In this document: positions 47,095 through 57,697 of the stretch, piece by piece
Numbering within the stretch: position 1 is the first letter of the stretch
How the letters are laid out: each line of letters opens with the position of its first letter
From: Symbiodinium natans
Lineage: Eukaryota; Sar; Dinophyceae; Suessiales; Symbiodiniaceae
Length of the DNA stretch: 64,000 nt
Reading direction: 5' to 3'
Assembly: GCA_905221605.1 (NCBI GenBank)
Contig: CAJNDS010000357.1
Span: 1-64,000 of the forward strand
Program-made: the position numbers and the translations under genes
Notes under the pieces: model-generated
Databases searched by the model: none
Told to the model about the DNA's origin: nothing
Seen by the model: only the letters and a program-made list of their open reading frames with translations

Positions 47095-47731
47095 CTGAGG
47101 GCACCTGCAACGAGTGCGCCCAGATCCATGGCCTTGTGGCTTGGAAGAATGCACATGCAGGCTAGGCAAGCTGCTGGGTGCATGTCGTTGGCAGATGCAA
47201 TGAGCTTTGATGGAAAGGGGATTCAGTTCACAGCATCTTGCCACCGTGAGGCATTATCACGGCAGAACAGACGGCTAACGTCAGGCCATCTGGATGCGCA
47301 CTTCCACTTGGCGTTCCGACATGTTCTGATATGTGCTGATGGAGCATACGATCAGCACAGGTTGGACACAGTCCTCGTCAGCGACAACCACATCGGAGTC
47401 TGACGCTCAGCGTGAAACACGCGTGTGTTTGAAAGTGCTTAATCGTGCTGAACAAGCGGTAGCTAAATGGAAGAGTTGCATGACGTTGTGCGATATTGCG
47501 CGATGCAAGATCACGTTGCGCTTCGTCCGTGAATCGACCGACATGGACAGTCGCGTCGGGGCCTTGCGTTCGTCAGCTTGTCAGAACGTTCCGATCCTGG
47601 CTGCGCTGAGCGTGGCAGTGTAGCTACAGAGTTGGCGTTCGCTGGCAGGTCTACTCTTACAACATGACAGTCTTTGGCTCAACTGGCGCTTCAACATGTC
47701 CAGGGCTCAAAGCCCGACCTCTCCATGTCTC

Positions 47732-48055
47732 TCTCTCTCTCCGCTCTCTCGCTCTCTCGCTCTCTCGCTCTCTCGCTCTCTCGCTCTCTCGCTCTCTCGC
47801 TCTCTCGCTCTCTCGCTCTCTCGCTCTCTCGCTCTCTCGCTCTCTCGCTCTCTCGCTCTCTCGCTCTCTCGCTCTCTCGCTCTCTCGCTCTCGCGCTCTC
47901 TCGCTCTCTCGCTCTCTCGCTCTCTCGCTCTCTCGCTCTCTCGCTCTCTCGCTCTCTCGCTCTCTCGCTCTCTCGCTCTCTCGCTCTCTCGCTCTCTCGC
48001 TCTCTCGCTCTCTCGCTCTCTCGCTCTCTCGCTCTCTCGCTCTCTCGCTCTCTCG

Positions 48056-48098
<43 letters not shown>

Positions 48099-48275
48099 CC
48101 TCTCACTCTCTCTCGCTCTCGCGCTCTCTCGCTCTCTCACTCTCCACCTCTCTCTCTCTCTCTGTCTCTGTCTCTCTCTCTCTCTCTGTCTCTCTCTCTC
48201 TCTCTTTCTCTCTCCCTCTCTCCCTCACTCTCTCTCTCTCCCTCTCTCTCTCTTTCTCTCTGTCTCCCTCCAACC
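47732..48275. repeat. CTCTCTCG 8-bp satellite passing into (CT)n
   Basis: About 40 tandem copies of the octamer CTCTCTCG, almost identical, occupy 47,741-48,064, followed by 200 bases of CT-rich sequence with C, G and T interruptions. Because 8 is not a multiple of 3 and the unit contains no stop in any frame, all six frames stay open. The resulting Ser/Leu/Arg or Glu/Arg peptides are artefacts. Confidence 0.95.
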
Positions 48276-48279
48276 CCAG

Positions 48280-48900
48280 CTCACTGTCGACGTTCACAGA
48301 GAAGTTGCAGTCGGTGTTGCAGATTGCCTTACTACTTATGCCTTGCTAGTTAGAGCTGCTGTGAATCGAGAGGTGCAGCTTCCACTGACTGCCGTGCATA
48401 CAGCCCAGGCCTCAGCTACAAGCAGAGAGCGCAGCAATCATTAGCATGTCGGTTTCAAAATTTCAATGAAGGGCGGCAGATCATGTTCGGCATCTTGGGG
48501 ATCGCCCGACTGTCACCACGTGTTTGGTTGCAGCCTTTGGCTACCTCAAGCAGGATTGTGTCGCTGACGGGCGAAGTTGGGCATGATACTTGCAGAGAGA
48601 TGACAAAACAAGCACCCACCGAATTGCTGGTCCCACCTGCAATCGTCATGTCAGAGATATGCAAGGATGCTTGGTTTTGAGTGGGGTTGATGAGGAAGCC
48701 AAGAAGCCTACAAGGCAGATTCAGCCTGGAAGCGGGTTGGGGCTGAGGCGAATCTGACACAGTGGGCGAGACCTGCAACTCTGTAATTGGCAGCTCTTAC
48801 CGCCGGGTGCCGCCGAGCTTTTTCCTTGGTCTGGGCATGTGGATGCTGAAGTTGAAGTTTCAAGATGTTGTAAACTTTTGAATCGGAGTCATGTGCACAA
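48280..48900. other. No gene assigned after the satellite
   Basis: A short open stretch directly after the satellite (48,285-48,440: LTVDVHREVAVGVADCLTTY) looks somewhat protein-like. Nothing else is seen. Confidence 0.3.
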
Positions 48901-48906
48901 CACGGC

Positions 48907-49221
48907 ATGCGCATTTATCAGTTGTCACTTACAAAGAAAGGTTGGTGCACGCAGTTTGCCGCGCAGAGGAAGGGAGTGTGGGTCCTTGAGCAACCCGGAA
49001 CCGTCCTTAGAACTACCCCCTGCGATGCCAACCACGATGTTGATTGTGACCGCGAGGGAAAGATGTTTGGCTCTTCAGCTAGGAAGGTGGAAAACTGCTT
49101 CAACTCACCCCTGCCTCTTCTAGATCTCTTCAAGCGTGGCTGGAGCGAGCCGCACGGTGGGGCTGCCGTCGGTGCGCAAACATTATCAAGCCTTGTCACG
49201 AGTCGGGCTCCCCTTCTGTGA
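48907..49221 (+). CDS. Candidate ORF, 104 aa
   Basis: An ATG-started frame encodes RKGVWVLEQPGTVLRTTP, then CDANHDVDCDREGKMFGSSA and KVENCFNSPLPLLDLFKRGW. Balanced composition and several Cys residues suggest a possible exon of an unknown gene. An AG|G follows at its end, at 49,228. Confidence 0.25.
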   Translation: MRIYQLSLTKKGWCTQFAAQRKGVWVLEQPGTVLRTTPCDANHDVDCDREGKMFGSSARKVENCFNSPLPLLDLFKRGWSEPHGGAAVGAQTLSSLVTSRAPLL

Positions 49222-49229
49222 TTTTGCAG

Positions 49230-50410
49230 GTTGCAGTATCTCAATCTTTTTGGTACTGCATATTTGGAGGCCTGCGGACAGTCTCCAGCGTTCCCGTCTC
49301 CCCTTCGTTTTACGCTTCTTCTGCGACGACTTCGAAATCAGCTGAGGTCGAACGGTCTGGCATTTCCTTTTAGTCCTAATTGGCGTTGTGTTTTCTTTTT
49401 CCATCTGTTTCCGCTTTCTAAGCTTCTTGCTTCCTGGCCTGGTGGCACAGGCGCCATGGCCGCTTAGACAATCTGGGACTTCTAATGCTCATTAAGGTGA
49501 GGGTGTTGCTTTCTGACTCGGCCGCGTGGTGCTCCCCTCTCTATCCCTCTCTCAGTGTTGCCTCCAAGTGGGGTGTCACAGCATTCACAGCTTGTTGGGT
49601 GCTCTGCGGGTAGTGTCGGTGTCTGAGGAGGGGCTTGCCGTCCTTTGCCGTCCTGGAGAACGTGTGCTTCTAATCCCGGCACTTGTCGTGCGGATGTAGG
49701 TTCACGTAGGTTCACCTCCAACCCCTCAGAGAAGAGGAGGAAGAAGGTGAAGACACGACCCTCTGACTTTTGAAGGAAGAAAGCAGAGAAATGGAGAGGG
49801 GCTGGAGAGGGGCTGTGTTGATGCAGAGAGTCCTGCAACGGCAGGTTGGCATCTTGACGCACATGGTTCACAGAACGCCGAAATTCTGTGAGCTTGGCAA
49901 GCCTGGCCCAGTTCCTGCCTCAACCATGCCATCCGCCTGTTTATTTTTTTTTTTCTCGTTCTTTCGTTCTCGATTGAAGTAGTTCATAAATCGAAGGGTG
50001 TAGTCAGTGCAGTGCATCCAAGGCCTGTCGTCCACCGACCCTCCCGATAAAGCTGTGCGCCGGGACCTCAGAGAAGTTGAAGCCTGCGACCACTCCTTGC
50101 GACCTTCCTTGCGACATATTCCTGCTCCGAGATTCAGAGGTCATGCCATGGGAGAGTCGGCTGGGCAGCCTTGGTGCCCGGCCAAGCTTGGTCGGTGTAA
50201 GCAGAGTAAGTGGTGAAGAGCTTGCTTCAAGCTGCGTCTTCGATGCGTTCGCCGGTCAGACTCCGCGTGAGCAGGTTCCCGATACTCAGAGGCACACTGG
50301 GACGGGATCACGCTGCGAGCTTGGCAGTTGGAATGTGTGGGCACACGGGCCTTCAGACATGCTGAGGGCAGCCTTCGTGGCCGATACCTTCACAATGTTA
50401 CAATGTGGTA
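49230..50410. other. No gene assigned
   Basis: Only short competing frames are present on both strands. Confidence 0.4.
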
Positions 50411-50413
50411 ATG

Positions 50414-50466
50414 CAGATCACGTAAGATCACGTAAGATCACGTAAGATCACGTAAGATCACGTAGG
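50414..50466. repeat. 10-bp direct repeat GATCACGTAA
   Basis: GATCACGTAA occurs four times in succession, then once as GATCACGTAG. The unit contains the palindromic core CACGTA/TACGTG-like and an overlapping GATC. Confidence 0.9.
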
Positions 50467-50469
50467 GAC

Positions 50470-51780
50470 TCAGGTTTGGGCATTTTGCAGCTGATGACTG
50501 TGGAAGGCCCTCGGTGAGCTTCACGTCCAAACCTTGGATCCAATTGGGCAGTGGGAGGATCGACAAGAGCTCACGCCTAATGAAGGTACAACCCTACCAA
50601 CATCGATAACTCCTACCCGCAGCTGTTCTCCGAAGTCAACTGGCTCCCGTCCGTGGAGGTCTGGACATTGTCAAACAAAGTGGTCTGATCTAGTCTGGTG
50701 ACCCTGGTGCCTTGAGTATTTCTCGAATTCCAACGCTACGCCGCCCGCCTCGGCCTCTTGAAATGAGCTCACGAATATGTTTGATTTTGCGCGGGCTGCG
50801 AGCTTTGCAGCAGAAAGACCATGCCGCAACCAAGACAGCATGAAGACATCCTAGCCCTGCGCCTGGAACCTTTCCTGTCCCAAACCTTGACTCCTCTCCT
50901 GTAGAAGGATGCGACCTCAATCCTTAAACGAAAGATGATCATTGGGTGGGAAGCCCGGAGCGTGGCAGGAGACGCTGGCTGAGAGGAGGAAGCCCCGAGC
51001 CCTGCACCCTGACCCCTTCCCGCACAAAGCCATAGCGCTGCCCGATTCAAGGGCTGACGCCGCTGGCCGACCCCCAAAGGTAAGGTGCACACGGAAGCCC
51101 GGGGGGTGAGAGGGGGAGGCGAGAGGGGGGGTAGGGTGGAGGCTGCCTTTTCCTTGTGAAATCGTGGTAAAGGGGGGCCCAGGGGTAGGGTGGAGGCAGG
51201 GATGGCGGCTTGAGAAAACACAACATTTGGTCCTTCTTCGGTATGTGTGCAGGGTGGACGCCGGGCATTGGGAGTCTGGGGTTTGGCATCTGTCATGACA
51301 ACCGGCGGACAAGCAGAATTCTTGTCACATCGAGGCCCGAAATGAAGAAGGTGCCTTCGGCCTCTATTCTAGCCGATGAGGGCTTGTCCGGTTTCGCACC
51401 CCGGGAAGCTCGGGAAGGTTTCGGGAGGCTCGGGGAGGCCCTGGCACGCGACTTCTGCGGATGAAGACCTACGGTGTGTTGTATTGCTCAGAGTTGTCAG
51501 TGTTCATGGCAATCATGGATTTTCAGTTTGGTTGCGGTGCAGGCAAGCGCGAGAATGTTCCTCGGCGAGTCGGACCATCACTCACAACATGGGTTAGAGT
51601 ATCAAACATTATCCACGGGTGCCCATGCCACGGACTTCCGCTCCGTGGCCTGCGCAAGGCTTTTGGCTTGAGTCGGCATGTGCCAGCCTTGCAGGACGGG
51701 TTTCCGGGAGAATTGGATGGTGCGAACCAACTTGCAGAAGCCCCAGCTTCATCTGCTGTCAAGGCGCTGATTTGTTCATG
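50470..51780. other. No gene assigned
   Basis: The minus strand has longish overlapping Pro/Ser-rich frames at 50,770-51,310 caused by G-rich plus-strand sequence. No domain is seen. Confidence 0.4.
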
Positions 51781-51789
51781 CTTGTGCAC

Positions 51790-52560
51790 TGCAGACGCTC
51801 ACGGATGTGGATGGCACACTCTTGAGCTCCTCAAAACCCGATGGATCTGCCTGAGCCTTACAGCCCCGGTAGTCACATGCAAAGGCACTTTCTATCGAGC
51901 TTTGTGGGGCACATTGGGCAGACCCCTGCTGAGTTGGTCACCGTCTACAATCCAGCACTGGCGGAGCAAAGCTGCACGACGCGGCCCCAGACATCTCAGC
52001 CTGTCCTGCTCGTCGGGTCGTCGACTAGCAAAATCGTCGTATGCGGATCAAGCTGCAAGAGTCTTCCGTGTGCGAAGGTACTGGGATGTGAGGGTCTGTT
52101 CCATTGGGCTGCCCAAAGCCCTCGGAAACTGCAGCCCCAATCTACATGCGATCCGTGCCATCGAACCGTAACCTAAACCCTTCCAGTGTTCCAGTCTGGT
52201 TGGTCCTCCGCCAGCCTGTGTGGTGCATTCACACACTGTTGTACGAGCCTGGCGCATCCGGAGCTAGCGCAGGGGGTGGCTTGTTTGTGAATTTGCCCTG
52301 TAAGCGCATGGTCGCTGAGGGAGTTTGCTGGCAGCTACTACAGCTGTCCGGACTTGCCGCTGCGGTACATGACGTGGGAGGCACCATCTGACCAGTACAA
52401 ACATTGGCATCACATGCCTTCATGCAATTCATGCCCCTATGACCCAAGCAGCTTCTCAAGGCAGTCGGGGGGCCATCCCACCGCGTGCTCAGCAAGTTCA
52501 AGGCGCCGGAAAGTTGTCAACACGTCACTATCTGCACCGTCGCGAGGGGAATGCCTTTAA
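51790..52560 (+). CDS. Candidate multi-exon gene, unrecognised
   Basis: Exon-like stretches in order: MDLPEPYSPGSHMQRHFLSS continuing to FVGHIGQTPAELVTVYNPAL (51,841-51,960), VWLVLRQPVWCIHTLLYEPG (about 52,190-52,250), and after a possible CAG acceptor YYSCPDLPLRYMTWEAPSDQ to HMPSCNSCPYDPSSFSRQ (about 52,337-52,465). The last piece is rich in Tyr, Trp and Cys. No family is recognised and no splice model is proven. Confidence 0.27.
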
Positions 52561-52681
52561 TTGCTAGTGATGGTGGGTGGCAGTGGTTTCGGGGCCCGAG
52601 GGGGAGGTGATAAGGCTTTGCTGAGTTGATTCCCTGTACGAAGGCTTGGAGAGCTTCCGATGACCGTTCTACTTGGTCTCA

Positions 52682-53524
52682 GGGTCGGATGCCCCAGCTC
52701 CAGTCACAACTCCGCTTCTGGTCTCGGCAAGCCCATGCATGCGGGATTTACTTCTGCAGAATTTCAAAATAACATATCTGCTTGGAGCACTCCCACCCAG
52801 AATGTTGGCAATTTGTTCGTGGCCATTGATTGATCAGGTTCGGGGCTCCTCTGGTGGTCCGCAGTCCAGGGATAGTCTGGGAGTGGACGCCACAATCGTG
52901 AACATGGGATGGCAGTGGACGCTGGATCTGTGGCCGCTGCGCAGCTTGTGGTTAGGGCGCTCCAACGACACAGTGGGCTCGTTTAAACTTCCTTCTGCTA
53001 AAATCCACACAGATATTTTCAGCAAAGCAAGGACCGGCGTGTTTGGTAGAGAGACACATAAAAAGCACCATCTTTTCCTCAGGTACTTCAAGAAAGACCA
53101 AGAATTATCATCATCGAGCATCCCCCATTCTGGGACGGTGCCTTCAGTTACAAGCATAGCCGCTGCGCAGCCACAAGGGGATAAGCTGAATTCGTTTTCT
53201 AAACCAAGCCGCCCGGCTTTGGAGGCTGCAGTACCGTCTAGCAGCGGGCTTCATATTATATCCGATTTGCAACTCGTAGGCTCCACACTCTCACTTCTTG
53301 AGGGCACGTACACAAAAAGTCCCCCAGCCGTCGCACGTCCTCAGGTCCTATGCCTCAGAAAGGCCAGGCCCCAAGATGGATCCTTCCTGCAGAATTGGTC
53401 GATTGCTCGGTTGAACTCATTGAACTCCTCTCAGGTTGCATTCCCGATGAAGCGGATCAAGACCGAAATTGGAAGATCCGCACGCTCCCGCAGAATTGGC
53501 AGTGCTTGCAAAGAGACTATATAG
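52682..53524 (+). CDS. Candidate exon, about 280 aa, unrecognised
   Basis: A frame of about 280 codons is open from an AG|G site near 52,681 to the stop at 53,522-53,524. It is one of the longer unexplained frames of the window. It includes SLGVDATIVNMGWQWTLDLW, DIFSKARTGVFGRETHKKHH and KKDQELSSSSIP, followed by Ser/Pro-rich sequence. Composition is ordinary in the first half and low-information later. It could be coding, or a chance open frame in GC-moderate DNA; I know no homologue. Confidence 0.33.
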   Translation, partial: GSDAPAPVTTPLLVSASPCMRDLLLQNFKITYLLGALPPRMLAICSWPLIDQVRGSSGGPQSRDSLGVDATIVNMGWQWTLDLWPLRSLWLGRSNDTVGSFKLPSAKIHTDIFSKARTGVFGRETHKKHHLFLRYFKKDQELSSSSIPHSGTVPSVTSIAAAQPQGDKLNSFSKPSRPALEAAVPSSSGLHIISDLQLVGSTLSLLEGTYTKSPPAVARPQVLCLRKARPQDGSFLQNWSIARLNSLNSSQVAFPMKRIKTEIGRSARSRRIGSACKETI

Positions 53525-53529
53525 AGATG

Positions 53530-54766
53530 CATGTCACGTTGTGATGTGCTTGCTCCTTTGATTCATGGGACAGGTCCAAATGACATGTACAACCTCACCA
53601 TGTGCCGGCTTTAGCACCCCAAATGGCATCCGTTCGTTACCCTTGTGGCTCGGAGTAGAGACGCAGTTTTTGTGTTTCTTGTCGTCAAGGTTCACATCTC
53701 CGCCAAAGCACCACCGACTGTTCTGGTTCAACGACAATGCGGACTGTCTCGCCCTGTAAGGGCCAGTCAGACAACTGCACAGCTGTCTGAATCTTTGAGC
53801 CCAAGCTGTGAATGTCAGACAGTGTCGTTGAGAGGATGAGTCAATCCGACTTGACATCTTCCTGACCCAGCCGTTCAGACTGGAGGCGATGTCTGGAACA
53901 CCGGTAACCCCTGAACCCCTAAGCTTTGAGCGCCCCTTCACCACCCCCTAACCCCGAAACTCCATGAAACTCCCCAAGCCCAAAACCTGCAGGTCTATGT
54001 TGATGGCTCGCTAATGCCCGAAGATTCATATGACACTGCCAAGCCTGGGCCCCAGACACAGAGGGCTTTGGCGGATTTCGGGATTGACTGATTTACTGTT
54101 GAGGGGTTTGGGGTCTAGGGTTGAGGGGCTTAGGGTTCAGCATTAGGGTTCACATTGGCTCACACGCCCCCCCCCCCCCCCCCCCCCCCGCGCGCGCGCG
54201 CATTCCGCAAGGAGACTCCGAGACTGCGAGCCGGCTACATCCATCTATTTCCTGGTCACCCCGAGCCCCCGACCTCGACCCTTGAACTGGAAACGGACAC
54301 ACACACAAACAAACAAAACCCGTCACCTGAACCCAGGCCGAAGAATTAGATGCGCTAAGCATCGCGAACAGTATTTGGCACATACCAAAGTATGTGCAAA
54401 GCACGTGCATTGAGCAGTCTCCTGGCCCTGCACTACCGTAGGCCGATCACTTTGCGACATCTGATCTAAAGACAAGTCGGGCGCTTTCCCATTGGCAGGT
54501 TGGATCCCCCGCGTTTGCCGGAACTCTCGGACGCTCACGGGGCCTATGCCTTCGATCCCCATGCGCTCGGACCTGAGGCAAATGTTTGGCTCATTTGGGC
54601 TCAGCACTTGAGTTCTTTCTAGCATTAGCATCCGGTGGTAGCAAGCAGCTCCAAGGCGTCGGTTCTATCTCATCATGAAAGGCGGGGTGTTCGATGGCCG
54701 TGCCTGGGCCTGAGTGAAAGGTTTCTTCTCTGACCATCTCTGACTTTGTCGTCCGAATGTTGGTCA
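53530..54766. other. Unassigned, upstream of the tandem array
   Basis: No gene is recognised. TAGGG-flavoured sequence occurs at 54,085-54,150, just before the C/CG run. Confidence 0.4.
54167..54201. repeat. Poly-C followed by (CG)n
   Basis: About 23 consecutive C residues lead into six CG dinucleotides. The tract could form unusual DNA structures and is a likely site of sequencing or assembly length error. Confidence 0.9.
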
Positions 54767-54925
54767 GTTGGCCCCATGGCTGTCACCTCTACCCGCAGGA
54801 TCAGCTTTGGGAAAAATAGTGAAAGGTGGGACATCAGAAGGCTAGCGTAAGTGCTGCAAGTCTTGCAGCAAGCATGGCGATAGCGGCGTATAAGACAGCA
54901 CATCTTGCAAGCAGCCGCGCCAGCC

Positions 54926-55662
54926 ATGGGGGCTATCGAAAGCTGTTGCGGTCCTCGCCAGCGCTGCCAAGAAGCTCCTCCGAACGATCGGCTGGACCGT
55001 GCACGCGCGCAGCCAGCTTCTCAAGAAGCTCAGGGACAGAGGCGGGCGGCCGTCGCAAAGCAGCAGCAGACAGAAACAGCCTTGGAGTGGATGCGTAACT
55101 AAGTCAGACAGTCAGACATGTCTTTGAGCGCAGGTCGCCTGGAGGCCACAGCCTGACGGAGCAAGAGGATGCGCTAACACAAGGGAAGCCTCTTCATTCA
55201 GCCGATGGTGCAGCGAGTTGCCCTGCTGAGGATTCTGAACCGCGTGGTGTTGAAGAGGAGCAGGAGGAGGTTCGTTTGGTGGAGCGAAGCACCTTCATCT
55301 CCTACGAGCCGGTGGCTCCCAGGCTTTTGGCGTTACAGCGCTCGCGCAGCGAGCCTGCGCTCCTCAGCGCTTGCGAGAACGGAGAAGATGCGGGGCAGGA
55401 GCCCCAGGAGCCTCAAAAGCCGCAGGAGCCGGAGCCCCAGCCGGCTCAGCCGGCTCAGCCGGATCCGGGCAAGTCCTTTGAGCACATCCACGCCTACTTG
55501 CCGTGCCATCCGACAGATAGCCCTTTCGAGCCGCCTGCCTATTGGGAGCTGCCCGCCTGGGCCTGGGAGCGGAGGGCGGTGCGGCGCCGCACCCCGCGCT
55601 TCAAGCTGCTGAACGCGATCCGACAACCGAACGGGGAGACAAAATGGGTCCCGTTCCCATGA
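54926..55662 (+). CDS. Array gene copy 1: putative N-acylated protein, 231 aa
   Basis: Two-exon model. Exon 1 runs from the ATG at 54,926 (CAGCCATGG context) to 55,092; a GC-AG intron of 41 bases (55,093-55,133) follows; exon 2 runs from 55,134 (AG|G) to the stop at 55,660-55,662. The product starts MGAIESCCGPRQ: Gly2 with Ser6 fits the N-myristoylation pattern, and Cys7/Cys8 could be palmitoylated, so the protein probably sits on a membrane. The middle is acidic (VEEEQEEVRLVERS), followed by a Pro/Gln-rich stretch of QEP/QPA repeats and a basic, aromatic C-terminus (PPAYWELPAWAWERRAVRRR, ending KWVPFP). No known domain. The 41-base intron is short, so the model needs transcript support. This is the only copy whose full frame is intact. 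Confidence 0.55.
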
Positions 55663-56965
55663 GAGAGCTGTGGGCTCGCTCCAATGGGCAGCGCAGATGT
55701 GCTGCAGCGCAGCACTTGGATGCGCTCAGGCGCGTGCCTCTGAGTTGCATGCTTGGGAAAAAGCTGTTGCGACCACCGCAAATGAAGAATCCTCGTTTTC
55801 TCCGTCAGCTTGGCGTCGCGTGATGACGATGCGAACGTCTGTAGACTGGTGCAACTTTTATCGATGACCGCTGCAAGCGCTGGAGATGCCTCTGGTACGC
55901 AGCACATGTGCGGCAAGTGGGGGCGGCAAGTGTCGTTGTGGATGACATCTCGCAAGCCAAGGCTGCAGGTCCCACAGGTGTGTCCTCATGTGCCTCCATA
56001 GCGAAGTCGACGCCAGGTCAGTGCCAGGGCCGAATGTTGCAAGACGACGAGACATGCTGTCCAAGCTTGGCCGAGCAGCAAGTGTTGTTGTCGGTGACCT
56101 TTTTAGCGCTGTCTTCCTCCTCCACTCCGAAGCTGCTTGCGGCAGCTAGTTTGGGAAGTTCTGCCAAAAGCTCCGTTGCCAGGCCGAAGTCGTAAGGAAC
56201 GACAAGCATGAGTTGAGCAACGCAGCATAAGAAACGCGACTCAGCTTTGCACTGGCCTGGAAACCCAACGCAAGAAGCCAGCGCAGAGGCTGCCTTGCAT
56301 CCAGACGCAGGGTGGCACTGGACCGCGAGTGGGAGGAGTGGGTGTGGGAATGGAGTGAAGTGGACTGGAGGCGGCGACGCAGAAACTGAGAGTCCTGTGG
56401 TCTGTGGTGACGGGGTGGTAACGCCCCCAATTTGGCGCCACACTTCCTAGGACCTAGGGTGCTCGACGAAGATTGGTTCCAGAGTCAGCGTAGCTGGAGT
56501 CATTCTGTGTGCAAATGCAGCACGCCCTTCCATTCAAACCAGGCATCTTGCTTTGTGAGTCGCAGGGTCAAAGCATGCTAAGCTGATTGTAAACGCGGCT
56601 TGTCACGGCGAAGTGTTCAGGGCAGAAGCTCCCTACACTCTAGGCAGGGACAGGGCTGTAACGACCGGGCCAGCTGGGCTGATGGAATATGCTAAACTTG
56701 GGACAGTGTGATCTGGGGCGCGCTCCGGTCTGGAGCCACGCAGACAGCAGAGGACACGGGTCCGTTGGCCCCATGGCTGTCACCTCTGCCCGCAGGATCA
56801 GAATTCCATGTCAAGCAGTTCGTAAACTGACGCAGATCTTTGAACTTTGGGGAAAACAGTGAAAGGTGGGACATCAGAAGGCTAGCGTAAGTGCTGCAAG
56901 TCTTGCAGCAAGCATGGCGATAGCGGCGTATAAGACAGCACATCTTGCAAGCAGCCGCGCCAGCC

Positions 56966-57697
56966 ATGGGGGCTATCGAAAGCTGTTGCGGTCCTCGCCA
57001 GCGCTGCCAAGAAGCTCCTCCGAACGATCGGCTGGACCGTGCACGCGCGCAGCCAGCTTCTCAAGAAGCTCAGGGACAGAGACGGGCGGCCGTCGCAAAG
57101 CAGCAGCAGACAGAAACAGCCTTGGAGTGGATGCGTAACTAAGTCAGACAGTCAGACATGTCTTTGAGCGCAGGTCGCCTGGAGGCCACAGCCTGACGGA
57201 GCAAGAGGATGCGCTAACACAAGGGAAGCCTCTTCATTCAGCCGATGGTGCAGCGAGTTGCCCTGCTGAGGATTCTGAACCGCGTGGTGTTGAAGAGGAG
57301 CAGGAGGAGGTTCGTTTGGTGGAGCGAAGCACCTTCATCTCCTACGAGCCGGTGGCTCCCAGGCTTTTGGCGTTACAGCGCTCGCGCAGCGAGCCTGCGC
57401 TCCTCAGCCGAGAACGGAGAAGATGCGGGGCAGGAGCCCCAGGAGCCTCAAAAGCCGCAGGAGCCGGAGCCCCAGCCGGCTCAGCCGGCTCAGCCGGATC
57501 CGGGCAAGTCCTTTGAGCACATCCACGCCTACTTGCCGTGCCATCCGACAGATAGCCCTTTCGAGCCGCCTGCCTATTGGGAGCTGCCCGCCTGGGCCTG
57601 GGAGCGGAGGGCGGTGCGGCGCCGCACCCCGCGCTTCAAGCTGCTGAACGCGATCCGACAACCGAACGGGGAGACAAAATGGGTCCCGTTCCCATGA
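56966..57697 (+). pseudogene. Array gene copy 2, frame-shifted
   Basis: It has the same layout as copy 1 (exon 1 56,966-57,132, GC-AG intron 57,133-57,173), but five bases (GCTTG in copy 1) are absent at 57,407/57,408. The main frame therefore leaves the Pro/Gln-rich sequence and ends early at about 57,516 after a Gly/Ala-rich tail. The conserved C-terminus (to KWVPFP) stays open in another frame and is continuous with an ATG-started frame at 57,245, giving a 150-codon alternative. It may be a pseudogene, or it may encode a different protein. Confidence 0.5.

Noticed and set aside
47665-47684. TTTGGCTCAA, similar to the end of the dinoflagellate spliced leader
   Set aside because: Only about ten bases match. 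The rest of the 22-base leader is absent and no gene follows at the right distance.
47657-48444. Long open frames of 149-256 codons on both strands
   Set aside because: They are produced entirely by the CTCTCTCG and CT repeats, which contain no stop codon in any frame.
50769-51312. Overlapping minus-strand Pro-rich frames
   Set aside because: All three minus frames are partly open because of G-rich plus-strand sequence; no domain or splice signal supports them.
56018-56443. Minus-strand 141-codon frame in the array units
   Set aside because: It has some protein-like wording, but the opposite plus frame is open too, differences between copies change residues on both strands, and no family matches. 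Left unassigned.
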